A stretch of 5,117 bases of DNA from Gordonia sp. (in: high G+C Gram-positive bacteria) (lineage in GTDB: Bacteria; Actinomycetota; Actinomycetes; Mycobacteriales; Mycobacteriaceae). Below the pieces are notes generated by a model. The model saw only the letters and a list, made by a program, of their open reading frames with translations. It was not told where the DNA came from and did no database searches. Below, piece after piece: positions 1-5,117 of this stretch (position 1 is the stretch's first letter; each line of letters begins with the position of its first letter). The DNA lies in the NCBI GenBank assembly GCA_030152405.1, contig JASLJL010000251.1, forward strand, positions 1 to 5,117, in the 5' to 3' direction. Both the position numbers and the translations under genes were made by a program.

Positions 1-756
1 GGACAGGGCGGCGACGAATCTCGACAGCGCATCCTGCAACGCGTCCCGCTGTCGTTGATTCAACGCCGTCTCGTCGACGCCCTCTGCCTCATACGCCTGC
101 CGTCCGTCGCTCGCGCCGAGTGCACGGAGCAGGCCCGCCGCATCGGCCAGCGACAGCGATCCGCTCTCCACCCGCGCGCCGGTGCCGACCAGTTCTCCCA
201 CGTCGGCGACGGAGGCGTGGTCCACGTCGATCGTGTACGTCGCGCCGCTGCCGACTGTCGACGACTCGGTCGCGACCTGGAGTTCTTCGGCGCCGGACGA
301 CACGGAGAAGTCGTCGTCCTCCCGATGGGAACTCTCACCTGTGCGCTCTCTCGCGTCCGGGTCGTCGATCATCAGTTCGCCGATCTCCGCCGTGTGCTCA
401 TCGGCGCCGATCATGCGGCCCGCTCCGACGAAGTCGTCCTCCCAGTCCACATCGTCGGGGAGTTCGTTGGTGATGCTCCTCATCACGGCGCGACCGGTAT
501 CGGCCCCCGGCGCCTCACCGAGATCGAAGAACACGTCGAAGGCGAGCTCGAACAAAGGCCGCTCGTGCACGTACTTCACACTCACCGCGCGCAGCGCACT
601 GCGGAGGCGATCGAGATCCGACGCGCCGATGAACGCCATCACCCGCCGGACCTCGATCACCTCAGCGGGCGACGCGGGGACCCCGACATGGCGCAGCGCA
701 CTGCCGAAGGCGACCGCCAACTCGTCGAGGACTCCCGGTGTCGGAGCCCCCGTCAT
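1..756 (-). CDS. CoxE-like (probable vWA-domain) protein, N-terminal part, cut by the window edge
   Basis: The frame opens with ATG at 756-754 and stays open for 252 codons to base 1, so the C-terminal part and stop lie outside the window. The ATG overlaps the stop of the upstream AAA+ ATPase gene (shared ATGA, 753-756), which points to translational coupling. Residues about 10-80 (LRHVGVPASPAEVIEVRR, a helical 'LRSALRAVSVKY' stretch, then FELAFDVFFDL) look like the N-terminal helical region of CoxE-type vWA proteins. Residues 98-150 are strikingly acidic (20 Asp/Glu in 53). Residues 180-252 are helical, with a SLADAAGLLRAL segment. No DxSxS metal-ion (MIDAS) motif is visible, so the vWA domain itself is expected beyond the left edge. 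In CoxD/CoxE, NorQ/NorD and CbbQ/CbbO systems such a protein recruits the AAA+ ring to its target. Here the target is inferred to be the upstream methanol dehydrogenase. The family call rests on N-terminal resemblance plus the AAA+ neighbour. Confidence 0.8.
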   Translation of the reverse strand, partial: MTGAPTPGVLDELAVAFGSALRHVGVPASPAEVIEVRRVMAFIGASDLDRLRSALRAVSVKYVHERPLFELAFDVFFDLGEAPGADTGRAVMRSITNELPDDVDWEDDFVGAGRMIGADEHTAEIGELMIDDPDARERTGESSHREDDDFSVSSGAEELQVATESSTVGSGATYTIDVDHASVADVGELVGTGARVESGSLSLADAAGLLRALGASDGRQAYEAEGVDETALNQRQRDALQDALSRFVAALS

Positions 757-1778
757 CGCCGGGCCCCGACCCCCACGCGGGAACGGCCCGCGCCGAAGGC
801 CGCCTCGGTCGAGGTGCCCGCCGCCTGCTTCGACGTCCGCGACGACTGCGGAGCCAGGGAACGACGGACCTGCTCGAGATCGGTGCCGAACTTGACGAGC
901 AACGACATCAGTGCGCCGTCCGCGCTGGTGTCGACATCACCGTCGATCCCGGTCAACAGTGCCGATGCTCGCGCCGCGTCGATCACCTCCGCGATCGACG
1001 GGCTCTTGCGCAGCGGAAGTTCACGGAGCCGACGGGCGAGATCGACGACGTCGCCGACGATCTCGACGGGCACCTCCGGAGCCCGCACGGCCACGATCTG
1101 CTGCTCGCGTTCGGCACTCGGGTACTCCACCTGGAAATGCAGACACCGACGTTTGAGAGCGGGCGACAGTTCGCGGGTGTCGTTGGACGTCAGGATCACC
1201 CAGGGCTCCGACCGCGAGGTGAACGTGCCGAGCTCGGGCACCGTCACCTGCCGTTCGGCGAGCACTTCCAGCATCACTGCTTCGATCGCCTCGTCGGTCC
1301 GGTCGATCTCGTCGACCAGCAGGACCGTGGGCGACGGTGACAGGATGGCCGCCAACAGTGGACGCGGCACCAGGAACTCCTCCGTGTAGACACCGACGTC
1401 GGTCTTGGCCAACGCGGCCGACGCGGCGGCCAAGGTCTGGTGCGTCGACAGTTCCTCACTGATCCGGTCGCGGAGCATCTGCACGTGCAGCAGTTGTCTG
1501 GCGTAGTCCCACTCGTACAGGGATCGAGAGTCGTCGAGGCCCTCGTAGCACTGCAGTCGGATCAACTCGCGTCCGGACGCCGCGGCGAGTGCCTTGGCGA
1601 GTTCGGTCTTGCCCACCCCGGCGGGCCCCTCCAGCAGGAGGGGCCGACCGAGGAGGGTCGCCAGGTGCAGCACCACCGCGAGGTCGGGTTGAATCAGGTA
1701 TCCCTGCCCGGCCAGCGCATCGGTGAGGTCGTCGGCGGTCTCGAATCCGTCGACGGGGTCGGCGTCCACGTCAGTCAT
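753..1778 (-). CDS. MoxR/CoxD-like AAA+ ATPase
   Basis: This 341-residue protein belongs to the MoxR branch of AAA+ ATPases, ring-forming cytoplasmic chaperones that usually act with a vWA partner to mature or activate a metalloenzyme. Visible motifs are Walker A GPAGVGKT (51-58), Walker B LLVDEID (153-159, with Asp157 and Glu158... read as D-E-I-D), sensor 1 in ILTSND (195-200, Asn199), an arginine-finger segment ALKRRC (207-212), and a sensor 2/lid segment LRKSPSIAEVIDAARA (256-271). After the lid, residues from about 310 form a Ser/Thr/Ala/Arg-rich basic tail that looks disordered. The start lies 4 bases after the methanol dehydrogenase stop. A GGGAG (1794-1790, 11 bases upstream) inside the end of that gene may serve as ribosome binding site. 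The stop overlaps the start of the CoxE-like gene. Having both partners in one operon with the dehydrogenase suggests a dedicated activase pair. The ATPase assignment is firm; its client is inferred from position. Confidence 0.93.
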   Translation of the reverse strand: MTDVDADPVDGFETADDLTDALAGQGYLIQPDLAVVLHLATLLGRPLLLEGPAGVGKTELAKALAAASGRELIRLQCYEGLDDSRSLYEWDYARQLLHVQMLRDRISEELSTHQTLAAASAALAKTDVGVYTEEFLVPRPLLAAILSPSPTVLLVDEIDRTDEAIEAVMLEVLAERQVTVPELGTFTSRSEPWVILTSNDTRELSPALKRRCLHFQVEYPSAEREQQIVAVRAPEVPVEIVGDVVDLARRLRELPLRKSPSIAEVIDAARASALLTGIDGDVDTSADGALMSLLVKFGTDLEQVRRSLAPQSSRTSKQAAGTSTEAAFGAGRSRVGVGARR

Positions 1779-1782
1779 CGGG

Positions 1783-3054
1783 TCAGTAGCTCCCGGTCAT
1801 GGCGTGGCGGATCATCGGCAGCTGCGACTCCACCGTGCACTCACGCGGATTCGCCGGCGTGCACCAGTCGTCCATCATGTGCTCGGAGATCGTGCGGACC
1901 ATCTCGTCCGACGTGTCGATCTCGTTGCCTCGCCCCTCGTACAGGCCGGTGTTCATGCGGTTCTTCTGGTAACTCTCCGGTCGGACCGAGCCGAAGTTGT
2001 CCGGGATCCCCAGATCCTTCGACAGCCGGATCGCCGCATCGACGGCCGAGTCGGCGGCCTGCACGGTCGTCATGTTTCGTGTGTCGACGCCCAGGAGCGG
2101 CGCCATCTCGGCGAATCGCTCGTAGCGGGCCGGCAGGTTGTACTCCCAGACGCGAGGAAGGGCGATCGCGTTGTTGAGACCGTGATGCAGGTCGAAGTAC
2201 GCGCTGACAGCGTGCGACATCGAGTGGATCTGACCGAGTCCGCCGGAGTTGAACGCCTGGGCGGCAATGTACTGAGCGTGCATCATGCCGGTGCGGGCCT
2301 CGAGATTGTGCGGGTCGTAGACCGCCGTCGGCAGGTGCTTGGCGATGAGTTCGATCGAGTACTTGGCATTGCCGAGCGACGGCGCGAAGTCCAGGCGGGA
2401 CACCCACGGCTCACTCGCGTGGGCGAGGACGTCGAAGCCGCAGTAGGCGGTGAACTCCTGCGGGCACGAGTAGTAGAGCAACGGGTCGTCCATCGCCAGG
2501 TCGACGAGGCACGTGTCGTCGAAGGCGACCCACTTGTGGGGCTTCTCCATGTCGGAGGTGTCCGTGATCACGTACGCCCACGAGGTCTCGGAGCCGGTGC
2601 CCGCCGTGGTCGAGACGGCGATGTGCTTCGGATTCTCCTTGTTCGTCGCCTTGGAGAAGCCCTCGAACTCGTTGATGTTCCGGCCGTCGTGGGCGATCAC
2701 CATGCGCGCGCCCTTCGCGGCGTCGTGGCTGGAGCCGCCGCCGACCGAGATGATGCCGTCGCACTTCTCGGACTGGTACCGCGCCGCGGCGTCCATCGCG
2801 TTGGTGTCCTTGGGATTCGACTGGACCTCGTCGAACAGGACGACGTCCACACCCTGGTACTCGATCTTGCCGATCAGCTCTTCGATGATCCCCGAACCGC
2901 GAAGTCCCGTCGTCATCAGCAGGACGCGCGTCATGCCGAGTTCCTTGGCCTCGACGCCGAGCATGTCGTGGGCTCCCACACCCAACTTGGCCTTGGGGAA
3001 GGGGTGGAACTCCTTGATCGGGAAATCCCAGATCTGATTCAGTTCGATTGCCAT
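1783..3054 (-). CDS. mno: NDMA-dependent methanol dehydrogenase (nicotinoprotein, iron-type alcohol dehydrogenase family III)
   Basis: This 423-residue enzyme strongly resembles the methanol:NDMA oxidoreductases (Mno/Mdo) of Amycolatopsis, Rhodococcus and mycobacteria. Those are cytoplasmic decamers that oxidise methanol, and often other primary alcohols, to the aldehyde. They keep NADP(H) tightly bound and pass electrons to an external acceptor: NDMA in assays, and a mycofactocin-type redox cofactor is the proposed natural one. Visible are the dinucleotide loop GGGSSHDAAKG (105-115), TTAGTGSE (149-156), and the expected metal ligands Asp208 and His212 (GFDVLAH), His277 and His291 (from HSMSH to HHG), with His281 also conserved. 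The start chosen is the ATG at 3054, giving MAIELNQIWDFPIKEFHPFP. It matches the family N-terminus and has AGGAG 9 bases upstream. An in-frame ATG at 3093 would add 13 unrelated residues. The gene is first in a three-gene operon with the AAA+ ATPase and the CoxE-like gene. It could accept longer alcohols; substrate range cannot be read from sequence. Confidence 0.95.
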   Translation of the reverse strand: MAIELNQIWDFPIKEFHPFPKAKLGVGAHDMLGVEAKELGMTRVLLMTTGLRGSGIIEELIGKIEYQGVDVVLFDEVQSNPKDTNAMDAAARYQSEKCDGIISVGGGSSHDAAKGARMVIAHDGRNINEFEGFSKATNKENPKHIAVSTTAGTGSETSWAYVITDTSDMEKPHKWVAFDDTCLVDLAMDDPLLYYSCPQEFTAYCGFDVLAHASEPWVSRLDFAPSLGNAKYSIELIAKHLPTAVYDPHNLEARTGMMHAQYIAAQAFNSGGLGQIHSMSHAVSAYFDLHHGLNNAIALPRVWEYNLPARYERFAEMAPLLGVDTRNMTTVQAADSAVDAAIRLSKDLGIPDNFGSVRPESYQKNRMNTGLYEGRGNEIDTSDEMVRTISEHMMDDWCTPANPRECTVESQLPMIRHAMTGSY

Positions 3055-3063
3055 GCGGCTCAA

Positions 3064-3068
3064 CTCCT
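3064..3068 (-). promoter_or_regulatory. Ribosome binding site of mno
   Basis: On the minus strand the sequence reads AGGAG, separated by 9 bases from the ATG at 3054. It is the only strong Shine-Dalgarno sequence in the window, and it decides the start against the ATG at 3093. The surrounding 7-mer CAGGAGT occurs a second time upstream (3126-3132, minus strand), and its complement lies at 3144-3150. Confidence 0.85.
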
Positions 3069-3097
3069 GTGACTGTGGACTGTTGTCCCTCACAGCG

Positions 3098-3113
3098 TGT
3101 GCCCCACGTCACT
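3098..3113. promoter_or_regulatory. Weak candidate CRP/GlxR-type site
   Basis: On the minus strand AGTGACGTGGGGCACA matches the cAMP-receptor consensus TGTGA-N6-TCACA at 8 of 10 defined positions. It is centred about 51 bases upstream of the mno start. GlxR/CRP proteins of this order control many carbon-use genes, which would suit an alcohol dehydrogenase. A match this good could also arise by chance in a gap of this size. Confidence 0.25.
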
Positions 3114-3153
3114 GGGCCGTCCAGCACTCCTGACCTGCGGCGACAGGAGTCGA

Positions 3154-3167
3154 CCTGACCGATCAGG
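3154..3167. repeat. Inverted repeat CCTGA-N4-TCAGG, possible operator
   Basis: CCTGACCGATCAGG has perfect 5-bp arms around a 4-bp centre. Its centre is 22 bp, about two helical turns, from the centre of the palindrome at 3176-3189, which has the same 5-4-5 layout. The 7-mer CCTGACC also recurs at 3129-3135. The site could be one of two operators for a dimeric regulator; no regulator gene is in the window. Confidence 0.35.
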
Positions 3168-3170
3168 CTC

Positions 3171-3195
3171 GGCACTGTCCAATCGGACAGGTGCC
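3171..3195. repeat. Long inverted repeat between murA and mno: operator or hairpin
   Basis: GGCACTGTCC (3171-3180), a 4-base centre (AATC) and GGACAGGTGCC (3185-3195) pair over 10 bp with a single bulged G. The inner part, TGTCCAATCGGACA (3176-3189), is a perfect 5-4-5 palindrome typical in form of binding sites for dimeric repressors. As RNA it would form a stable hairpin 30 bases after the murA stop. No U-run follows on either strand, so a classical terminator is not supported, although actinobacterial terminators often lack the U-run. Confidence 0.5.
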
Positions 3196-3199
3196 ACCG

Positions 3200-3215
3200 A
3201 CCCGCCAGTGCGGGT
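3200..3215 (-). terminator. Possible U-less hairpin terminator after murA
   Basis: ACCCGC and GCGGGT form a perfect 6-bp GC-rich stem with a 4-base loop, starting 9 bases past the murA stop. No T-run follows. A competing 5-bp stem uses 3202-3206 with 3218-3222. It may act together with the larger hairpin at 3171-3195. If termination is partial, murA transcripts could read on into mno. Confidence 0.35.
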
Positions 3216-3224
3216 TCGGCGGAG

Positions 3225-4481
3225 TCAGCCGTTCACACGCTCGATGACGCCGCCCAGACTTCGCAGCTGGTTCTCGAAGTCCGGGTACCCGCGGTCGATG
3301 TGCTCGATGTCGTGCACCTCGGTGACGCCGTCTGCGACGAGGCCGGCGAGGACGAGGCCGACGCCCGCACGGATGTCCGACGACCACACCGGCGCGCTCG
3401 ACAACGCGTCGACCCCGCGGATCACCGCGTGATGACCGTCGGTGCGCGCGTCGGCGCCCAGCCGGATCAGCTCTTCGACGAATCGGAACCGCGCCTCGAA
3501 GACGTTCTCGGTGACGACCGACAGTCCCTCCGACACGGTCGCGAGACCGATCGCCATCGGCTGCAGGTCGGTCGGGTAACCGGGGAACGGAAGTGTCGCG
3601 GTGTTCACCGCGGTGGGACGGTCCACTTGGACCACGCGGAAGCCGTCGTCGAACCGGTCGACGGTCGCGCCGGCGTCCTCGAACTTCTTGAGCACCAGAC
3701 GCAGGTGATCCGGATCGATACCGCGCACGGTGATGTCGCCGCGCGTCATCGCGGCCGCCGTGCCCCACGTTCCGGCGACGATGCGGTCCCCCACCACGTG
3801 GTGTGTCGTCGGGTGGAGTTCGTCGACTCCGGTCACCGTCAGCGTCGGCGTTCCCGCGCCGTCGATCACGGCGCCCATCTCCTGCAGCATCTCGCACAGG
3901 TCGACGATCTCGGGCTCACGCGCGGCGTTCTCGATCGTGGTGACTCCGTCGGCGAGGACCGCTGCCATGAGAATGTTCTCGGTGGCCCCAACCGACGGGA
4001 AGCCGAGCGCGACCTCGGCGCCGTGCAGGCTCTCCGCCTCGGCGACGACGCAGCCGTGTTCGATGGCGCTGTGGGCGCCGAGCGCGCGGAGTCCGGCCTG
4101 GTGCATGTCGAGCGGACGCGAACCGATCGCGTCGCCGCCCGGCAAGGCCACGACGGCCCGGCGACACCGCGCCATCAACGGTCCGAGGACACACACCGAC
4201 GCACGGAACTGCTTCACCGCGTCGAAGTCCGCGTGATACTCGGGTTCGGCGGGGGAATCGATCACCACCGTGTCACCCGTGATCTCCACTGCGGCGCCGA
4301 GTCCACGCAGGACGTCGGCCATCAGTGGGACGTCGGCGATCTCCGGTGCGTTGGTCAGCACCGTCCGCCCCTCCGCCAGTAGGGCGGCAGCCATCAGCTT
4401 CAAGACGCTGTTCTTGGCGCCCCCGACGACTACTTCACCCACAAGACGTGCCCCACCGGTCACGAGATAGCGATCGCTCAC
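3225..4481 (-). CDS. murA: UDP-N-acetylglucosamine 1-carboxyvinyltransferase MurA
   Basis: MurA catalyses the first committed step of peptidoglycan synthesis in the cytoplasm: transfer of enolpyruvate from phosphoenolpyruvate to UDP-GlcNAc. The protein is full length (418 residues) and very close to mycobacterial MurA. Key positions (E. coli equivalents in brackets) are Lys23 (22), Asn24 (23), Arg93 (91), Arg122 (120), Asp305 (305) in YPTDLQP, and Arg397 (397) in HIDRGYP. The loop residue attacked by fosfomycin, Cys115 in E. coli, is Asp117 here ([13 protein letters not shown]). This is the natural change that makes M. tuberculosis MurA insensitive to the drug. The start chosen is GTG at 4481-4479 ([10 protein letters not shown]). 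It gives the M. tuberculosis length and numbering, and sits 6 bases after a TAGACT -10-like box, as for a leaderless mRNA. A GTG two codons upstream (4487) is the alternative. No Shine-Dalgarno sequence is seen. Confidence 0.97.
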   Translation of the reverse strand: MSDRYLVTGGARLVGEVVVGGAKNSVLKLMAAALLAEGRTVLTNAPEIADVPLMADVLRGLGAAVEITGDTVVIDSPAEPEYHADFDAVKQFRASVCVLGPLMARCRRAVVALPGGDAIGSRPLDMHQAGLRALGAHSAIEHGCVVAEAESLHGAEVALGFPSVGATENILMAAVLADGVTTIENAAREPEIVDLCEMLQEMGAVIDGAGTPTLTVTGVDELHPTTHHVVGDRIVAGTWGTAAAMTRGDITVRGIDPDHLRLVLKKFEDAGATVDRFDDGFRVVQVDRPTAVNTATLPFPGYPTDLQPMAIGLATVSEGLSVVTENVFEARFRFVEELIRLGADARTDGHHAVIRGVDALSSAPVWSSDIRAGVGLVLAGLVADGVTEVHDIEHIDRGYPDFENQLRSLGGVIERVNG

Positions 4482-4487
4482 CGGCAC

Positions 4488-4493
4488 AGTCTA
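4488..4493 (-). promoter_or_regulatory. Candidate -10 box of murA (leaderless)
   Basis: On the minus strand TAGACT fits the actinobacterial TANNNT -10 pattern and is followed by exactly 6 bases before the GTG at 4481. That spacing would put the transcription start on the start codon. No convincing -35 hexamer lies at the normal distance, which is common in this group. The lack of a Shine-Dalgarno sequence before murA agrees with a leaderless mRNA. Confidence 0.5.
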
Positions 4494-4505
4494 TCGGCAG
4501 CAGCG

Positions 4506-4511
4506 TAAGTT
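4506..4511 (+). promoter_or_regulatory. Candidate -10 box of the adenosyltransferase gene (leaderless)
   Basis: TAAGTT fits TANNNT and lies 7 bases before the ATG at 4519, the spacing expected for a leaderless transcript. No Shine-Dalgarno sequence precedes this ATG. Only 12 bases separate this box from the murA -10 candidate on the other strand, so the two promoters would overlap. Confidence 0.5.
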
Positions 4512-4518
4512 CCCTGTC

Positions 4519-5109
4519 ATGGCAGTTCATCTCACACGCATCTACACCCGCACCGGCGACGACGGCACGACCGGGCTCTCCGACTTCTCGCGAGTCGCCA
4601 AAACCGATCTGCGCGTGGTCGCCTACGCAGACTGCGATGAGGCGAACGCCGCCATCGGCCTGGCGCTCACCGTCGCGGGGGACGTCCCCGACGACATAGC
4701 GTCCGCGCTTCGCACCGTGCAGAACGATCTCTTTGATGCGGGCGCCGATCTGTCGACGCCGGTCGTCGACGATCCCGAGTACCCGCCACTGCGCATCGAG
4801 GCGTCGTACGTCGATGCGCTTGAGCAGTGGTGCGACGCGTTCGGTGACGAGCTGGCGCCGCTCGACTCGTTCATCCTCCCGGGCGGCACTCCCCTCTCGG
4901 CGTATCTCCACCAGGCGCGAGTGGTCGTCCGACGTGCCGAGCGATCCGCATGGGCCGCGATCGAGGAGCACCCCGACGACACCTCGGTGCTCCCCGCCAA
5001 GTACCTGAACCGCTTGTCGGACCTCTTGTTCATCCTCGGCCGCGTCGCGAACGTCCGCGCCGGTGTGGGCGACGTGAAGTGGGTGCCGGGCGGAGACCGC
5101 GAGCGCTGA
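4519..5109 (+). CDS. PduO-type ATP:cob(I)alamin adenosyltransferase
   Basis: The 196-residue protein belongs to the PduO/MMAB family, cytoplasmic trimers that transfer the adenosyl group of ATP to cob(I)alamin or cob(I)yrinic acid a,c-diamide. The product is adenosylcobalamin, the cofactor of enzymes such as methylmalonyl-CoA mutase. Visible are the N-terminal ATP-binding segment TRTGDDGTTGL (10-20), the FILPGG turn (118-123), the Arg-rich helix RVVVRRAER (134-142) that carries the conserved active-site Arg and Glu residues, and KYLNRLSDLLFILGRVAN (161-178) with the conserved Asn, Arg and Asp. Length and domain order are normal for a single-domain member. The ATG at 4519 has no Shine-Dalgarno sequence but a well-placed -10-like box for a leaderless mRNA. 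The gene is divergent from murA; I recall the same pairing in M. tuberculosis (Rv1314c and murA). A functional link to the methanol operon is not implied. Confidence 0.94.
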   Translation: MAVHLTRIYTRTGDDGTTGLSDFSRVAKTDLRVVAYADCDEANAAIGLALTVAGDVPDDIASALRTVQNDLFDAGADLSTPVVDDPEYPPLRIEASYVDALEQWCDAFGDELAPLDSFILPGGTPLSAYLHQARVVVRRAERSAWAAIEEHPDDTSVLPAKYLNRLSDLLFILGRVANVRAGVGDVKWVPGGDRER

Positions 5110-5117
5110 GCGCCGAG

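Larger units (their letters stand above)
3060..3153 (-). promoter_or_regulatory. Candidate RNA switch in the mno leader (Shine-Dalgarno sequestering pairing)
   Basis: If the mno transcript includes this leader, the minus-strand segment UCGACUCCUGU (3153-3143) can pair with ACAGGAGUUGA (3070-3060). That makes 11 consecutive pairs with one G-U, covering the whole Shine-Dalgarno sequence and part of the spacer to the ATG. The core of the same segment, ACUCCUG (3150-3144), can instead pair perfectly over 7 bp with a nearby CAGGAGU (3132-3126) across an 11-base loop. The two pairings exclude each other, as expected for an on/off translational switch. The complementarity is read directly from the sequence. 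That the RNA is made and that it switches is inference. I do not recognise a known riboswitch class here. Confidence 0.4.

Noticed and set aside
55..1389. 444-codon open frame on the plus strand
   Set aside because: It lies antisense to the ATPase and the CoxE-like gene, both with clear family motifs or a coupled start. Its product is Arg-rich and shows no recognisable domain. Long antisense open frames are common in high-GC DNA.
1723..3072. 449-codon open frame on the plus strand
   Set aside because: It is the antisense shadow of the methanol dehydrogenase gene. The translation is rich in Arg, Val and Asp with no recognisable motif, whereas the minus strand encodes an almost textbook enzyme.
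3055..3093. Upstream ATG at 3093 for the methanol dehydrogenase (13 extra residues)
   Set aside because: The extra residues do not match the family N-terminus, and the strong AGGAG is placed for the ATG at 3054. A longer form would place that Shine-Dalgarno sequence inside the coding region.
3067..3095. CTGTGA / TCACAG inverted repeat with a 17-base spacer next to the mno Shine-Dalgarno sequence
   Set aside because: The spacing does not fit a CRP-type site, and 6-bp arms this far apart are expected by chance.
3097..3432. Short plus-strand open frame across the murA-mno gap (111 codons)
   Set aside because: It overlaps the 3' end of murA in antisense, has low-complexity Ser/Arg/Pro composition and no ribosome binding site.
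3300..4382. 360-codon open frame on the plus strand
   Set aside because: It is antisense to murA, which is certain. The product has no recognisable features.
4435..4971. 178-codon minus-strand open frame across the murA promoter and adenosyltransferase gene
   Set aside because: It is antisense to the adenosyltransferase, whose family motifs are clear on the plus strand, and it overlaps the start of murA in another frame.

Overview
The window is high-GC DNA of actinobacterial type. The best guess is a member of the Mycobacteriales (a Gordonia, Rhodococcus or Mycobacterium relative). The basis is a MurA with Asp where most bacteria have the catalytic Cys, a divergent PduO-type adenosyltransferase beside murA (an arrangement I recall from Mycobacterium tuberculosis), and a nicotinoprotein methanol dehydrogenase of the actinomycete type. 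The genus cannot be fixed from the sequence alone. There are five protein genes. I see no RNA genes, insertion sequences, CRISPR arrays or phage genes.

Minus strand, in order of transcription: murA (3225-4481), a 170-base gap rich in inverted repeats (3055-3224), an NDMA-dependent methanol dehydrogenase (1783-3054), a MoxR/CoxD-like AAA+ ATPase (753-1778), and the N-terminal 252 residues of a CoxE-like, probably von Willebrand A (vWA), protein that runs off the left edge (1-756). The last three genes are tightly packed: 4 bases separate the first two, and an ATGA overlap joins the last two. This is almost surely one operon. An AAA+/vWA pair directly behind a metal alcohol dehydrogenase suggests a dedicated maturation or activation machine for that enzyme, by analogy with MoxR, CoxD/CoxE, NorQ/NorD and CbbQ/CbbO systems.

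Plus strand: a PduO-type ATP:cob(I)alamin adenosyltransferase (4519-5109), divergent from murA. The 37 bases between the two start codons contain two back-to-back -10-like elements. Each is placed for a leaderless mRNA, and each lies where the -35 region of the other promoter should be.

The most interesting non-coding stretch is the murA-mno gap. It contains no TA dinucleotide, so it has no canonical -10 box on either strand. It holds a likely murA hairpin, two palindromes of 5-4-5 design spaced 22 bp apart, and a segment that can pair over 11 consecutive positions with the Shine-Dalgarno region of the methanol dehydrogenase, or alternatively with a nearby copy of the same 7-mer. This layout would suit an RNA switch controlling translation of the dehydrogenase, but it is a hypothesis from sequence only.
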